A DNA stretch of 55,559 bases from Candidatus Gastranaerophilales bacterium (GCA_944325005.1 CALUYO010000010.1:1-55559); one strand, 5' to 3'. Positions 18,330 to 28,678 are shown, numbered from the stretch's first letter. Numbers and translations are program-made. Notes: a model not told the origin generated them from the sequence alone.

Positions 18330-18401
18330 GGAATTTTCTTAATCAATTACCCTAATAGGTATATTTTTGATTTATGTTTGTGTTAATGATAAACTGAAAT
18401 T

Positions 18402-20285
18402 ATGGCGAACACTATTGAAGAATTAGTATCACAAATTAAAGACCGCCTCGATATTGTAGAGGTTGTTTCTGAACAGGTAATACTAAAGAAAAACGGCGGT
18501 CATTACTGGGGATTATGCCCTTTTCATAAAGAAAAAACCCCTTCTTTTTCAGTAAACCCCAATTTGGGGATTTACAAATGCTTTGGCTGCGGTGAAGGCG
18601 GTGATGCTCTTACATTCCTTATGAAAACCCAGAATAAAGATTTCATTGAAGTCGTTCGCGAACTTGCAGCACGGTTTGGACTTGAAATGCCGAAAAGCTT
18701 CCACAAATCCGAATCAAAAGGGCTTAAAGAAGAAATGATAAAAGCCTGTACAAAAGCTGCTGAATTTTATAATCTGAGACTGTTAAAAGATAAAGAACCT
18801 GAAACAACCGCCGTTTTGGAATATCTGGCCGAACGCGGGATAACAAAAGATATTATTGAGAAATATCATCTTGGTCTTGCTCCTAAGGAGTTTGCAGTAT
18901 TTTACAAAAAATTCAGAAATGAATTTTCAGAAAATGTAATGGAAAAGGCAGGTTTGATAATAAAAACCCGCGACGGTGACGAATACATAGACAGATTTAG
19001 AAACCGTATTATCATACCTATACAAAATGAATTTGGAGAATTTGTCGCATTCGGTGCAAGAGCAATTGAAAAAGACCAGACACCGAAATATTTAAATTCA
19101 TCAGATTCGCTTATTTACAATAAAAGCAAACTACTCTACGGGCTTTACACTGCCAAAGATGCCATAAAAAATGATGACAGTGTAATATTAATGGAAGGGT
19201 ATTTTGACGTAATTTCTGCACAGGCTCATGGAATTGAAAATGCTGTGGCTTCCTGCGGTACATCGCTTACGGCTGACCATATTAAGCTCCTTTCAAGGTA
19301 CACGCCGTCCAGAAGGATTTATCTGTCCTTCGACACCGATACCGCAGGGCAAAAAGCCACTAACAGAAACGCAGAACTTATTAAAGAAGCCTTTACCGGT
19401 CTCGGAAACATTAAACAGTTTGATGAAAGCTATATTTCAACATCCAATGACAAATATGCCTGTGAAATAAGAGTTATTGCTCCGCCGGAAGGTAAAGATC
19501 CCGATGAATTCATACGCTCAGTCGGAGCAGAAAGCTATAAAGAATATATGGAACATGCTCCCCTTTTGCTCGACTTCCAGCTTAACAGTATTATGAAAGA
19601 TAAACCTGCAACACCTGTGGAAAAAAACAAAACAGTTAAAGCAATTATCCCACTTCTTCAGGAAATTAACAATGAAATCGTACAATCAGAATATATAAGA
19701 ATGATTGCAAATACTCTGAATATTGATGAAAATGCCCTGATGCGCGAAATAAAAAAATCACAATACAATTCAGCATCAATAGAAAAAAGTATAGAAAAAA
19801 TTGTTAAGAAAAATATATCAATTTCGGAAAAAGCGCAAAAAAATTTATTGAGCGTTTTTCTTGTAACCGATAATCATTTCTCATTTGAAGAAATCAGGCA
19901 AATGATAGGCGACACCCCGTTTACGGACGAAACGTTAATAAATGTAAAATCTACAATTGACAAATTAATATGTACCGTAAATAATGTGAAAGAATTAATT
20001 GAAAAGCTCTATACAGCTTTTGTCAATGAACCGGATACCCAGAAAATCTTAACAGATTTAATAAGTATCGCAGAAACTTTCCAGAACCTTGACGATGAAG
20101 ATTTTGCAACAGCAATCAGAGAAAATATTAACAAAATCAACGAATGTCAAACCCGAAAAGAACAGGAAAAAATACGAAATTTATATAAAAGCGCAAATGA
20201 CAATGACACAGAAGCCCTGAAAATTCAAATGCAGCTAAGAGATAAGATAAATAACAGATTAAAATTGGAGAAAATGAATGAGTAA
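18402..20285 (+). CDS. dnaG: DNA primase
   Basis: The 627-aa primase makes RNA primers at the replication fork. The N-terminal CHC2 zinc site is intact (Cys39, His42, Cys60, Cys63 around [12 protein letters not shown] and [11 protein letters not shown]). The Toprim domain shows [10 protein letters not shown] and [10 protein letters not shown]. The C-terminal third is a helicase-interaction type region. There is no SD; TAAACT with TGA ahead lies 6 nt before ATG, so it is probably leaderless. It overlaps rpoD by 8 nt, the conserved macromolecular-synthesis order without rpsU. Confidence 0.96.
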   Translation: MANTIEELVSQIKDRLDIVEVVSEQVILKKNGGHYWGLCPFHKEKTPSFSVNPNLGIYKCFGCGEGGDALTFLMKTQNKDFIEVVRELAARFGLEMPKSFHKSESKGLKEEMIKACTKAAEFYNLRLLKDKEPETTAVLEYLAERGITKDIIEKYHLGLAPKEFAVFYKKFRNEFSENVMEKAGLIIKTRDGDEYIDRFRNRIIIPIQNEFGEFVAFGARAIEKDQTPKYLNSSDSLIYNKSKLLYGLYTAKDAIKNDDSVILMEGYFDVISAQAHGIENAVASCGTSLTADHIKLLSRYTPSRRIYLSFDTDTAGQKATNRNAELIKEAFTGLGNIKQFDESYISTSNDKYACEIRVIAPPEGKDPDEFIRSVGAESYKEYMEHAPLLLDFQLNSIMKDKPATPVEKNKTVKAIIPLLQEINNEIVQSEYIRMIANTLNIDENALMREIKKSQYNSASIEKSIEKIVKKNISISEKAQKNLLSVFLVTDNHFSFEEIRQMIGDTPFTDETLINVKSTIDKLICTVNNVKELIEKLYTAFVNEPDTQKILTDLISIAETFQNLDDEDFATAIRENINKINECQTRKEQEKIRNLYKSANDNDTEALKIQMQLRDKINNRLKLEKMNE

Positions 20286-21378
20286 AAAAAGACAAAGCAG
20301 CTCCTCTATCGTAAGTATTATGGATGAAGATAATCTTGATTTGCATGATATTGATGATGACAGTGCCCTTTCAGCTGATGCAGACGGTGTAAATTACATG
20401 AATATGGATATCAGCACCGATAACATCGAAGACATTGTTACCGAAAAAATGGAAAACAAAGTCAATTTAGACGACATATATATGATGAACAGCCACGAGG
20501 AAGGCTCTGAATCTGATTTTGAAGTTCCAAAAGGAATAGCTGTTGATGATCCTGTAAGATTATATTTAAGAGAAATCGGAAGAATTAAACTTTTGTCAGC
20601 TAATGAAGAAATTGAACTTGCAAGAAAAATTCTTGAAGGCGGAACCCCAGGTGCTATTGCTAAAAGGAAACTCGTTCAGGCAAACCTGCGTCTGGTTGTA
20701 AGTATTGCTAAAAAATACGTAGGCCGCGGAATGCTTTTTCTTGACTTAATTCAGGAAGGCAACCTCGGGCTTATCCGTGCTGCAGAAAAATTTGATCATG
20801 AAAGAGGTTTTAAATTCTCAACTTATGCAACATGGTGGATTAGACAGGCTATCACAAGGGCAATCGCTGATCAGGCAAGAACTATACGTATCCCGGTTCA
20901 CATGGTTGAAACAATTAATAAATTGAAAAAAGTTACAAGACGCCTTGCTCAGGAACTTTCAAGAAAACCGACTGAAGATGAACTTGCAATTGAGATGAAT
21001 GTTTCAATCCCGAAACTTCGTGAAATTATCAAAATCGCTCAGGAACCATTATCTCTTGAAACACCTATAGGTAAAGAAGAAGATTCACGTCTTGGAGATT
21101 TTATTGAAGATAAAGAGGCCGATGCACCTATTAAAACCGTTGCGTCAGAACTACTGCGTGAAGATCTTGCAGAAGTATTGTGCACACTTTCACCAAGAGA
21201 ACGCGACGTTTTAAGACTTCGTTTCGGCATGGACGACGGCCGCCAGAGAACACTGGAAGAAGTTGGCCAGCTGTTCGGGGTAACACGTGAACGTATCAGA
21301 CAAATTGAGGCAAAAGCTTTAAGAAAGTTACGCCATCCGAATAGAAGCAAACGCTTAAGAGAATATGTAGAAGCATAA
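20278..21378 (+). CDS. rpoD: Primary sigma factor
   Basis: The 366-aa sigma-70 protein has region 1.2 ([17 protein letters not shown]), region 2 ([36 protein letters not shown]), region 3, and region 4.2 ([20 protein letters not shown]). The acidic N-terminus (about 1-85) is short, and the large insertion of proteobacterial sigma-70 is missing, as in cyanobacterial and Gram-positive types. The TWWIRQAI region predicts the usual TATAAT -10 recognition, consistent with the promoters seen here. SD GGAG lies in the end of dnaG. Confidence 0.96.
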   Translation: MSKKRQSSSSIVSIMDEDNLDLHDIDDDSALSADADGVNYMNMDISTDNIEDIVTEKMENKVNLDDIYMMNSHEEGSESDFEVPKGIAVDDPVRLYLREIGRIKLLSANEEIELARKILEGGTPGAIAKRKLVQANLRLVVSIAKKYVGRGMLFLDLIQEGNLGLIRAAEKFDHERGFKFSTYATWWIRQAITRAIADQARTIRIPVHMVETINKLKKVTRRLAQELSRKPTEDELAIEMNVSIPKLREIIKIAQEPLSLETPIGKEEDSRLGDFIEDKEADAPIKTVASELLREDLAEVLCTLSPRERDVLRLRFGMDDGRQRTLEEVGQLFGVTRERIRQIEAKALRKLRHPNRSKRLREYVEA

Positions 21379-21386
21379 AAAAAATA

Positions 21387-21418
21387 AAAAATAACTTCCG
21401 GTATTGGAAGTTATTTTT
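21387..21418 (+). terminator. Terminator of the dnaG-rpoD operon
   Basis: AAAAATAACTTCC and GGAAGTTATTTTT form a 13-bp stem 8 nt after the rpoD stop, followed by T residues. Confidence 0.88.
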
Positions 21419-21506
21419 TATGTCATTACAAATTAATTATAATTCCCGTAATTATTATCCATAGCCATTCGGGTATATTATAATCAGATGTATTATAATA
21501 TATAAC

Positions 21507-22271
21507 ATGAAAATTCTTATTTTAATCTTAATTTGTCTTATTATCTGGTCAGTTTTCATTGAGCCCAATATACTGACTGTCAAACGAATTACAATAAATG
21601 ATCCGGCACTTAAAGGCTTAAAAATAGTTTTTGCAAGCGATTTTCATATCAAACCTTATGAAATGTACAGGCTTAAACGTGTTATACGTGCAATAAATAA
21701 ACAAAATGCCGGTATAGTCTTACTTGGCGGTGATTACGTAAGCGGGCACAAAAAGGGATCATCAATGACAATTGATAAAATTGCAGCTGAATTTTCCCGT
21801 ATAAATTCGGAATACGGCACCATTGCAGTTATAGGAAACCACGACGGATGGCAGGGAAAAGAAGAAATTATTTCAGAACTTAAAAAAAATAATATAAAAG
21901 TTTTATATAACAGCAACATATGTTTTGACAAATTTTGTATATCAGGTGTAGATGACATGCAAACCGGCACACCAGATCTGAAAAAAGCGCTTCCTATAGA
22001 CAAAAAACCAGTAATCCTGCTCAGCCACACACCTGATATACTGCCCGATGTACCGTATAGTGTCAATTTAACTCTTGCCGGTCATCTGCATGGAGGACAG
22101 GTAAGACTTCCGAAAGCAGTAACGGTACCTTCAAAATTCGGAAAAAAATATGCAAACGGATTTTACGATGACAACGGGAAAAAAATATATACTACCTACG
22201 GGCTTGGAACAAGTATTCTGCCGGTCAGATTTAATTGTCCGCCGGAAATAACCGTAATAACCTTTGATTAA
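21507..22271 (+). CDS. Membrane-anchored metallophosphoesterase
   Basis: The 254-aa protein has an N-terminal membrane anchor (ILILILICLIIWSVFI) and calcineurin-type metal motifs: ASDFHI, GGDYVSG, GNHDGW, SHTPDI and GHLHGGQ. This set matches the YaeI/YkuE-like phosphodiesterases that act at the membrane, often on lipid or nucleotide phosphodiesters. The substrate is unknown. No SD; TATAAT lies 7 nt before the ATG. Its last 4 nt overlap the convergent XRE gene. Confidence 0.88.
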   Translation: MKILILILICLIIWSVFIEPNILTVKRITINDPALKGLKIVFASDFHIKPYEMYRLKRVIRAINKQNAGIVLLGGDYVSGHKKGSSMTIDKIAAEFSRINSEYGTIAVIGNHDGWQGKEEIISELKKNNIKVLYNSNICFDKFCISGVDDMQTGTPDLKKALPIDKKPVILLSHTPDILPDVPYSVNLTLAGHLHGGQVRLPKAVTVPSKFGKKYANGFYDDNGKKIYTTYGLGTSILPVRFNCPPEITVITFD

Positions 22272-22483
22272 TCAAAATCAAGCAATTCTTTAAGATTAAC
22301 ACCCAGAACATCAGCTATTATTTTCAATTTTGATAGAGTGATATCCGTTTTTGCAGTTTCAACCATTGCTATAGTTGAACGTGAAATTCCCTTTACATCT
22401 AAAAAATCATCTTGTTTGATATTTTTTTCTTTTCTGATTTTTTTTAAATGCTGTGCAAATTTCTTCAGATATTCATTATCCAT
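22268..22483 (-). CDS. XRE-type HTH regulator, small (locus 1)
   Basis: From ATG 22483 it encodes 71 aa: MDNEYLKKFAQHLKKIRKEK, then QDDFLDVKGISRSTIAMVETAKTDITLSKLKIIADVLGV, a complete Cro/C1 HTH. A longer reading to 22534 is possible, but the homology starts at the later Met. It is a single-domain DNA-binding protein; target unknown. It is divergent from a 52-aa helical protein, a layout repeated at 26 kb and 32 kb. Confidence 0.8.
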   Translation of the reverse strand: MDNEYLKKFAQHLKKIRKEKNIKQDDFLDVKGISRSTIAMVETAKTDITLSKLKIIADVLGVNLKELLDFD

Positions 22484-22641
22484 TTTTTTATTATCGGCAA
22501 TATTAAAACATCTGAAAATCAGCCGTATTGACATTTTTTATTCAGCGGATTAATATTTTTTAATTTTATTTCCATTTTTTATTGATTTATTTTACCTTAT
22601 GTTATATAATCCGTTGTGTGGAAAAATGTGAGGAAAAATTT

Positions 22642-22800
22642 ATGATGAATCAAAATTTGAAAAAAGAAATTCTAAAAACAATTGAAATCAGCAGAGAAGC
22701 AGCTCAAAACAATCTTGGCGTTACCCTTGAATGCTATACAGAAATCATCTCCAGACTTGACATGTTGTCATATTTAATCATGTGTGAAGAAAAAAAATAG
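22642..22800 (+). CDS. Small helical protein next to XRE locus 1
   Basis: The 52-aa product begins MMNQNLKKEILKTIEIS and looks all-helical, ending YLIMCEEKK. SD GAGGAAAAA precedes the ATG. A TATAAT about 35 nt upstream may be its promoter. The family is unknown. Its divergent HTH neighbour suggests that it is controlled by, or controls, that regulator. Confidence 0.55.
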   Translation: MMNQNLKKEILKTIEISREAAQNNLGVTLECYTEIISRLDMLSYLIMCEEKK

Positions 22801-22970
22801 TTTTACGGCATAATGAAAATTACCAATTTTAAAAAAATTATGGTATTATATAAAATATAAAAAACTTTTAATTCTTACCGGCACTAAGGAAACTTTTTTA
22901 TTAAAAAAACATCTTAATAATTAAGTTGTGCACAAAAGGTTAAGAGTATTTGGAGGGAAACAGTTAAAGA

Positions 22971-24191
22971 ATGAGAAACATTATGAAAAAAAGTATTATA
23001 TTTCTTGGAGCATTTTTGTTCCTTTCAGGCTGGGTAATCAGAGATAATGTATTTGCATACAGCCCCGTTGACTTATACGACAATGTATGGAGATTAATTA
23101 ACAACAAGTTTGTTGACCAGTCAAATAACCAGCAGGACTGGGCAAAATGGCGCCACAAATATGACAGCAAAATTCACACTAATGAAGATGCATATGTTGC
23201 CATTAATACAATGGTTGCAAGTTTAAACGATCCTTATACAAAATTTTTGGATCCGAAAGAATTTGCAGATGAAACAAGTTCTATTAAGGGATCATTAAAA
23301 GGTATAGGTATTCAAATTGCGGTTAAGGACGGAAAGTTAATGGTAATTGCGCCGATTGAAGATACACCGGCAGAAAAAGCCGGTCTGCAGGCTGACGACG
23401 AAATTCTTGAAATTGACGGCGTGAGTACTAAAGGTATTACGGTAGATAAAGCCGCTGATAAAATCAGAGGTAAAGAAGGTACGCAGGTTACTCTTCTCAT
23501 AAAGAGAAAAGATACAGCGCCTAAAAAATATGTAATAACCCGTGCGGAAATAGAAGTTAAATCAATATCCCAAAAACTTCCGGCAGAAGTAAAAATGCCA
23601 GATGATTTCTGTTACATCAGACTTAGCTCTTTCATCAGCAGGAATGCTGCAACGGAATTCGGAACTATCCTGACTAATAACAGCGGCAAAAAAGGGTTCA
23701 TTATTGACCTTCGTTCAAACCCCGGCGGACTTTTGACAAACGCAATTTATATCTCTGATATGTTTCTTGACGGCGGAACAATTGTAAGCACAGTTGACAG
23801 AGACGGGTACAAAGAAACTCAAAGAGCATCTGCAGGTGTTTATACAAAAAAACCGGTTGTAGTTCTTATAAATAAGGGATCTGCATCAGCTTCGGAAATC
23901 TTTTCAGGAGCAATGAAGGATAACCACAGAGCCGTAATCATCGGAGAACAGTCTTTTGGTAAAGGTCTTGTTCAGGAAATTAATAAACTTCCATACGAAT
24001 CAGGCATTAATATCACAATACAAAAATATTTGACACCTAACGGCACAGATATTAACAAAAAAGGTATTACACCTGATATAGAAGTAAAGCTTACAGAAGA
24101 AGATGTTAAAAATAAAAATGACCTTCAACTTAAAAAAGCAATCGAAGTTTTAACAAAAATGACAAACGGACAGGAAATTGCCGCCCAGTAA
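22971..24191 (+). CDS. ctpA: C-terminal processing peptidase (S41 family)
   Basis: The 406-aa exported serine protease has a signal/anchor segment (SIIFLGAFLFLSGWVI), an S41 N-terminal part, a PDZ domain (GIGIQIAVKDGKLMVIAP...AGLQADDEILEIDG, about 112-180), and a tail-specific protease core with FIIDLRSNPGG, catalytic Ser in KGSASASEIFSGA and Lys in FGKGLVQ. CtpA-type enzymes trim the C-termini of envelope proteins in the periplasm; in photosynthetic relatives CtpA matures D1, which has no place here. GGAGGG lies 13 nt before the ATG. Confidence 0.93.
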   Translation: MRNIMKKSIIFLGAFLFLSGWVIRDNVFAYSPVDLYDNVWRLINNKFVDQSNNQQDWAKWRHKYDSKIHTNEDAYVAINTMVASLNDPYTKFLDPKEFADETSSIKGSLKGIGIQIAVKDGKLMVIAPIEDTPAEKAGLQADDEILEIDGVSTKGITVDKAADKIRGKEGTQVTLLIKRKDTAPKKYVITRAEIEVKSISQKLPAEVKMPDDFCYIRLSSFISRNAATEFGTILTNNSGKKGFIIDLRSNPGGLLTNAIYISDMFLDGGTIVSTVDRDGYKETQRASAGVYTKKPVVVLINKGSASASEIFSGAMKDNHRAVIIGEQSFGKGLVQEINKLPYESGINITIQKYLTPNGTDINKKGITPDIEVKLTEEDVKNKNDLQLKKAIEVLTKMTNGQEIAAQ

Positions 24192-24209
24192 AAATAAAAA
24201 AAAGAAAGA

Positions 24210-24243
24210 AAAAAGCCGGTTTTTAAATAAAAACCGGCTTTTT
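24210..24243 (+). terminator. Terminator after ctpA
   Basis: AAAAAGCCGGTTTTT and AAAAACCGGCTTTTT form a perfect 15-bp stem. A clear rho-independent terminator. Confidence 0.9.
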
Positions 24244-24306
24244 ATATTATTAAAAAATCACATTATAACCTGATTTATTAAATTGTGTTTATTGTAAAAT
24301 ATAGTC

Positions 24307-24819
24307 ATGAAAAGTAATATTGTATTAATCGGCATGATGGGCAGCGGAAAAAGCACTGTTGGCAGGGAATTAAGCAGACAGCTTCCTGATTTTAATTACA
24401 CAGACATAGATGCGGAGATAGAAAAAAGCACCCAGAAAAAAATTTCGGAAATTTTTTTGAGACATGGCGAACCATTTTTCAGAATGCTTGAAAAAGAAAA
24501 AATTAAAAAATTCTGTAAAGAAAACAATTACATAATTTCAGCCGGAGGCGGAGCATTTGAAAATGAAGAAAACAGAAAACTCATGCTTGAAACATCACAT
24601 GTAATTTATCTTAAAGCAACTCCTGAAGCTATTTATGAAAGAATAAAACAGGAAAATCACAGGCCGCTTTTAAAGAAAAATTTTTCCGTTGAAAAAATTA
24701 CCTCTATAATGCAGTTACGTGAAAAGAATTACGAAAAAGCAGATATAACCATTGACACAACAGGAAAAACACCGCAAGATATTGTAAAAGAAATTCTCGG
24801 AGCATTAAATAATGGCTGA
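24307..24819 (+). CDS. aroK: Shikimate kinase
   Basis: The 170-aa enzyme phosphorylates shikimate in the chorismate pathway. P-loop GMMGSGKSTVG (about 8-18), the shikimate-binding DIDAEIE and GEPFFRMLE segments, ISAGGGAF, and the LID residue Arg in RPLL are present. TAAAAT lies 6 nt before the ATG and no SD is seen, so it is probably leaderless. It overlaps aroB by 8 nt. Confidence 0.95.
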   Translation: MKSNIVLIGMMGSGKSTVGRELSRQLPDFNYTDIDAEIEKSTQKKISEIFLRHGEPFFRMLEKEKIKKFCKENNYIISAGGGAFENEENRKLMLETSHVIYLKATPEAIYERIKQENHRPLLKKNFSVEKITSIMQLREKNYEKADITIDTTGKTPQDIVKEILGALNNG

Positions 24820-25876
24820 TTTATATGTAAAAATAAAACAAAATGAAAAAAGTTATCCTATTATTATAAAAAATGAAGAAATAACTGCTCTTGCAGAAAA
24901 AATATTTTCTGCAGTTGAGGGGAAAAATTATCTTGCCGTAATATCAGAAAAAGTTGAAAAGCTTTACGGGAAACAACTCGGTATCCCGAAAGAAAACAAA
25001 TTCATTCTAAAAGATGGAGAAAAAGAAAAGAATTTCAACAATTATAAAAAAATAACCGACCGCGCTTTAAAAATGAAGCTTACAAGAAATGATGCAATAA
25101 TAGCAATAGGCGGAGGAGTTGCAGGCGATTTAGCAGGGTTTACTGCCTCAACTTATATGAGGGGAATTGATTTTATACAGGTTCCGACAACTCTGCTTGC
25201 CTGCGTTGACAGTTCTGTAGGCGGAAAAACAGCTATTGATACAGATTACGGCAAAAACCTTGTCGGCTCATTCTATCAGCCGAAAATTGTATTTATTAAT
25301 CCGAAATTTTTAAAAACACTTGATGACAGACAGTTCAAAACCGGACTTGGTGAAGTTGTAAAATATTCTTTCATAGAAAAAAGCTGCAAGTGTGAAGAAG
25401 AATTAAACCTTACAAATTTTTTAAGCGAAAAAACAGCAGATATTCTAAACCGCGATGAAAAAACTTTATCAAAACTTATAGAGATTTGTGTAAAATTAAA
25501 GATTTCAGTCGTAGAAAAAGACGAAAAAGAAAGCGGTTTGAGAAGAATTTTAAACTTCGGGCACACATACGGCCATGCAATTGAAAAGATTACAAAATAC
25601 AAAAAATATACCCACGGAGAAGCCATTGTTGAGGGTATGAAATTTGCGTTTAATCTGGCAGTTAAAAGGAATTTAATAGACAAAAACTATATGTTTCTGG
25701 CACAGGATGTAATAAAAAAATACAACTTTCGCGAAATCCCGGAATTTAATAAAGAAAAAATGGTAGAATTAATGCAGATGGATAAAAAAGCAACATCAAA
25801 AAGTATTGTCTTTATACTTCCGACAGACTATTCAACTGTTGAAGCCTTTGAATTGAACCCTGAAGAAATTGCCTGA
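24812..25876 (+). CDS. aroB: 3-dehydroquinate synthase
   Basis: The 354-aa enzyme makes 3-dehydroquinate from DAHP with NAD and a metal. Motifs include IGGGVAGDLAGF, QVPTTLLACVDSSVGGKTAID, GLGEVVKYSFI, the metal-binding Glu/His in RRILNFGHTYGHAIE and THGEAIVEGM. Length is typical. It is translationally coupled to aroK. With aroC at 42948 the window holds three steps of the pathway. Confidence 0.96.
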   Translation: MADLYVKIKQNEKSYPIIIKNEEITALAEKIFSAVEGKNYLAVISEKVEKLYGKQLGIPKENKFILKDGEKEKNFNNYKKITDRALKMKLTRNDAIIAIGGGVAGDLAGFTASTYMRGIDFIQVPTTLLACVDSSVGGKTAIDTDYGKNLVGSFYQPKIVFINPKFLKTLDDRQFKTGLGEVVKYSFIEKSCKCEEELNLTNFLSEKTADILNRDEKTLSKLIEICVKLKISVVEKDEKESGLRRILNFGHTYGHAIEKITKYKKYTHGEAIVEGMKFAFNLAVKRNLIDKNYMFLAQDVIKKYNFREIPEFNKEKMVELMQMDKKATSKSIVFILPTDYSTVEAFELNPEEIA

Positions 25877-25942
25877 TTATTCAGGGATTGAGTTTAGTAA
25901 TATCAGTAAGATAAGCACTAACGCTTTTTCAGTTAAAATTTT

Positions 25943-26152
25943 TTAGTTTATATCATCCACTTCTTCTAAAATATCAAGAACACTGCAGCCGAAAAAACCG
26001 GCAATTCTTTCGAGTGTACTTAATTTCAAATCAACGTGTTCACCTCTCGTGAGTTTGGTAATTGTAGTAGGGCTAATACCAGTCAACTCAGAAATTTCTT
26101 TTCTGGTATATTTCTTTTTCCATACAACTTTGTAAAGATTTACTATAACCAT
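25943..26152 (-). CDS. XRE-type HTH regulator, small (locus 2)
   Basis: The 69-aa protein is a single Cro/C1-like HTH: WKKKYTRKEISELTGISPTTITKLTRGEHVDLKLSTLERIAGFFG, with a short acidic end ILEEVDDIN. It resembles the small YozG/HTH_26 class. It is divergent from a 78-aa helical protein; the shared spacer has a perfect 20-bp palindrome over a consensus promoter, the likely binding site. Confidence 0.83.
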   Translation of the reverse strand: MVIVNLYKVVWKKKYTRKEISELTGISPTTITKLTRGEHVDLKLSTLERIAGFFGCSVLDILEEVDDIN

Positions 26153-26194
26153 ACCAACAGTATAGCTATGTTTTCCAGAGTTGCCATAAAAAAC

Positions 26195-26229
26195 TTGACA
26201 ATGTTTTTAAAAGATAGTATACTATCTTT
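26195..26229 (+). promoter_or_regulatory. Promoter with 20-bp palindromic operator
   Basis: TTGACA (26195-26200), 17 nt, TATACT (26218-26223). The -10 lies in the centre of the perfect palindrome AAAGATAGTATACTATCTTT (26210-26229). A dimeric repressor bound there would block RNA polymerase. The adjacent HTH gene is the obvious candidate. Confidence 0.8.
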
Positions 26230-26263
26230 ATTGAAACATTTAGTCACATTACAAGGAGGTGAA

Positions 26264-26500
26264 ATGGATAACAACCGGAGCGTCGGATATTATGAAGATT
26301 TAATTGCCGAACTCGATCTCAAACTTCTTGAACTGCTTTCCCACATTAAACTGCTCGCTAACTCAACCGGAACAATTAATGATTATAAAATTGAACCGCA
26401 GGATATTAACGCTATCTCAACAACTCTTTATGACAAAACTCTGGCTGTTATGTTGGTTGAACAAAAATTGAAAATTTCTTTAAACAATATTAAAGTCTGA
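26264..26500 (+). CDS. Small helical protein next to XRE locus 2
   Basis: The 78-aa product begins MDNNRSVGYYEDLIAELDLK. It is predicted all-helical (ELDLKLLELLSHIKLLAN; LYDKTLAVMLVEQKLKISL). A near-perfect SD (AAGGAGGTG) 5 nt before ATG 26264 sets the start, so longer in-frame readings are wrong. A consensus promoter with palindromic operator lies upstream. Function unknown; strong expression signals combined with tight repression are notable. Confidence 0.65.
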   Translation: MDNNRSVGYYEDLIAELDLKLLELLSHIKLLANSTGTINDYKIEPQDINAISTTLYDKTLAVMLVEQKLKISLNNIKV

Positions 26501-26501
26501 T

Positions 26502-26918
26502 TTATGAAGTTTTCTTTTTAAACATGCCTGTAAACTTATTCCAACCGTTTTTGAAAAAATTTCCGATTTTATCAAATTTTAAATTTTTCGGCAAATTCTT
26601 TATCCATGGAACTAATTTGGACTTGAATTTAATTCCGCCAAATATTAAAGCTCCGGCAGCAAGCATGCCAAAGACCCACTTTTTCCATGGAGGATTTGAA
26701 ACCCTGTCTTTATTATCACTTTTTTGATATTTAAATTCATCTATTTTCGGCTGTTCAAGATTCTGAGCTGCAGGAGCCGGCCCCGCAAAAGGAGACGGAG
26801 TATATGCAATACTGCCTACATATCTCGGTGCCTGACCCGTTACGTATGACGGAGCATCAAAGTCTAAAACACCGCTTTGCGCTAACATATCCAAATTATC
26901 TGCCCATGATGGAGACAT
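26502..26918 (-). CDS. Single-pass membrane protein, unknown
   Basis: From ATG 26918 (AGGTGG upstream) it encodes 138 aa: MSPSWADNLDMLAQSGVLDF, a Pro/Ala-rich stretch (YTPSPFAGPAPAAQ), a membrane segment WVFGMLAAGALIFGGI and a basic tail (KNLKFDKIGNFFKNGWNKF). The order resembles the protein at 44909-45667, which also ends in a membrane segment. No family is recognised. Confidence 0.6.
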   Translation of the reverse strand: MSPSWADNLDMLAQSGVLDFDAPSYVTGQAPRYVGSIAYTPSPFAGPAPAAQNLEQPKIDEFKYQKSDNKDRVSNPPWKKWVFGMLAAGALIFGGIKFKSKLVPWIKNLPKNLKFDKIGNFFKNGWNKFTGMFKKKTS

Positions 26919-27011
26919 AAAAAACCACCTTTTTAACCTTTGTACATATATATAAAATATTTTTTCTTCCAAAAATTGCTTTTTATATGTTTATTTGTTA
27001 AATTTTGTAAT

Positions 27012-28631
27012 ATGAAAGAGATTTTAAAGGAAAACAAATATCTCATTTTTTTGTGGATATTGTGTATTGCGGGATTAGTATTTTTTTGCGGGCATTATTC
27101 TAATATATTAATAGACTTTGGACGCGAAGTTTATTATCCTGAGCAGATTTTAAAGGGTAAGGTTTTATATAAAGATTTATTTAATATATACGGTCCATTG
27201 GCTTACCAGATAAACGCTGTTTTGTATAAATTTTTCGGCGCAAAGCTTTCAACCCTGTACGGTGCAGGGTATTTGTGCTCAATTCTTGCTGTCAGCGGAA
27301 TTTACCTTGTGGCACAAAAGTTTTTAAGCAGATTTTTAAGTTTTTGCACAGGCGTTTTTACAATAGCTGTATGCGTGGCGTCTACTAGTATTTTTAATTT
27401 TCATTTTCCGTATTCGTGGGCTGTGTTATATGGATTAATCGCTTTTTTATTTTCTTTGTATTTTCTTTTGAATTTCAACGAAAGCAAAAAATCTTCAGAA
27501 CTATGTATAAGTTCGCTTCTTGCAGGAATTTGCATAACCTGCAAATATGACTTTTTACTTTACACTTTAATAATTTTATTTTTCATAATCAAAGAAAAAA
27601 ACTGGAAAGCTTTTTTAAGTTTTCTGGCAGCACCTTTATTAAGTTTCGGAATTCTGTTTATACAGGGGCTTTCCGTAAACGATTTGATAAATTCGCTTTC
27701 TATAACCGGTGCTATGGCAAAAAGCAAGACGTTAACATACTTTTACCAGAACAGCGGAATTTATTTTCATCCGAAAGTAATACCAACAGATGCAATGCTT
27801 TTCTTAAAAACGGCAATTCCTTTCAGCGTAATACTTTTCGGGGCATATTTATTCAAAAAAAATAAATTGGCATCAATAATTTTATCAATTGCCGGATATG
27901 CAGGTTATTTATGGTTTTTCAGCGAAGATATCAAAACTGCCTTCGGATTTTTGCCGTTACTGCTTTTGATAAGTGCGGCTGCCGGTTTTAGAAAAATCAA
28001 CTCAAAACTTGCGATACTGATACTTTCCGCACTTGCCGCAAGCGCTAAAGTGTTCTGGGTAATGCTTCTTTACAGTTATGGAAACTATTATATATCAATC
28101 GCTTTGATTGCAATTCTTGCGTTAATGTTCAAATTTATTCCCGAAAGGCTTGAAAAAATTGCGGGAATTTACCTTCTGACAGCATCGGTGCTATATATCA
28201 GTGCAAATTTTCATATGCTCTCTCATGCAGAGGGAAAAATTCAAACCCCGAAAGGTGCTGTTTACACCTCAAAAAGTCTTGCAGAAAGTACAAACGAACT
28301 TATAAAATATCTGAATACCGCAGACGGAAATGCAGTTATTTTCCCGGAAGGAATGACCGTAAATTTTCTAGCAGACGTGCAGTCCGATGATTTTTATAAT
28401 TCACTATTACCGCTGTATATAGAAACTTTCACTGAAGAAAAAATTGTTCAGCATTACAAAAATAAAATGCCTGAATATATTATTTTTAACAACTTAAATA
28501 TGAAAGATTACTATTTTCAATATATCTGCAACGATTACGCGCTGAATTTCTGCGGCTTTGTTCAGGAAAATTACAAACCCGAAGCCGTTATAGACAATGG
28601 TTTCAGATATATAATATTTAAACGAAAATAG
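27012..28631 (+). CDS. Polytopic GT-C-type glycosyltransferase-like membrane protein
   Basis: The 539-aa protein has about ten membrane helices. The start of its first loop, LIDFGREVYYPEQILKGKVLYKDLFNIYGPLAYQIN, is the signature of the dolichyl-phosphate-mannose/ArnT-like GT-C superfamily, with an acidic residue (D/E) near the first loop for catalysis. The C-terminal part (about 400-539) is soluble. These enzymes move sugars from lipid carriers at the outer face of the inner membrane. Donor and acceptor are unknown. ATG 27012 has TAAATT 7 nt upstream and no SD. An upstream extension to 26940 is unlikely. Confidence 0.78.
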   Translation: MKEILKENKYLIFLWILCIAGLVFFCGHYSNILIDFGREVYYPEQILKGKVLYKDLFNIYGPLAYQINAVLYKFFGAKLSTLYGAGYLCSILAVSGIYLVAQKFLSRFLSFCTGVFTIAVCVASTSIFNFHFPYSWAVLYGLIAFLFSLYFLLNFNESKKSSELCISSLLAGICITCKYDFLLYTLIILFFIIKEKNWKAFLSFLAAPLLSFGILFIQGLSVNDLINSLSITGAMAKSKTLTYFYQNSGIYFHPKVIPTDAMLFLKTAIPFSVILFGAYLFKKNKLASIILSIAGYAGYLWFFSEDIKTAFGFLPLLLLISAAAGFRKINSKLAILILSALAASAKVFWVMLLYSYGNYYISIALIAILALMFKFIPERLEKIAGIYLLTASVLYISANFHMLSHAEGKIQTPKGAVYTSKSLAESTNELIKYLNTADGNAVIFPEGMTVNFLADVQSDDFYNSLLPLYIETFTEEKIVQHYKNKMPEYIIFNNLNMKDYYFQYICNDYALNFCGFVQENYKPEAVIDNGFRYIIFKRK

Positions 28632-28678
28632 TTTTTATGATAAAATTTATTTAAAAAGGATAACCAAAGGAACACAAT

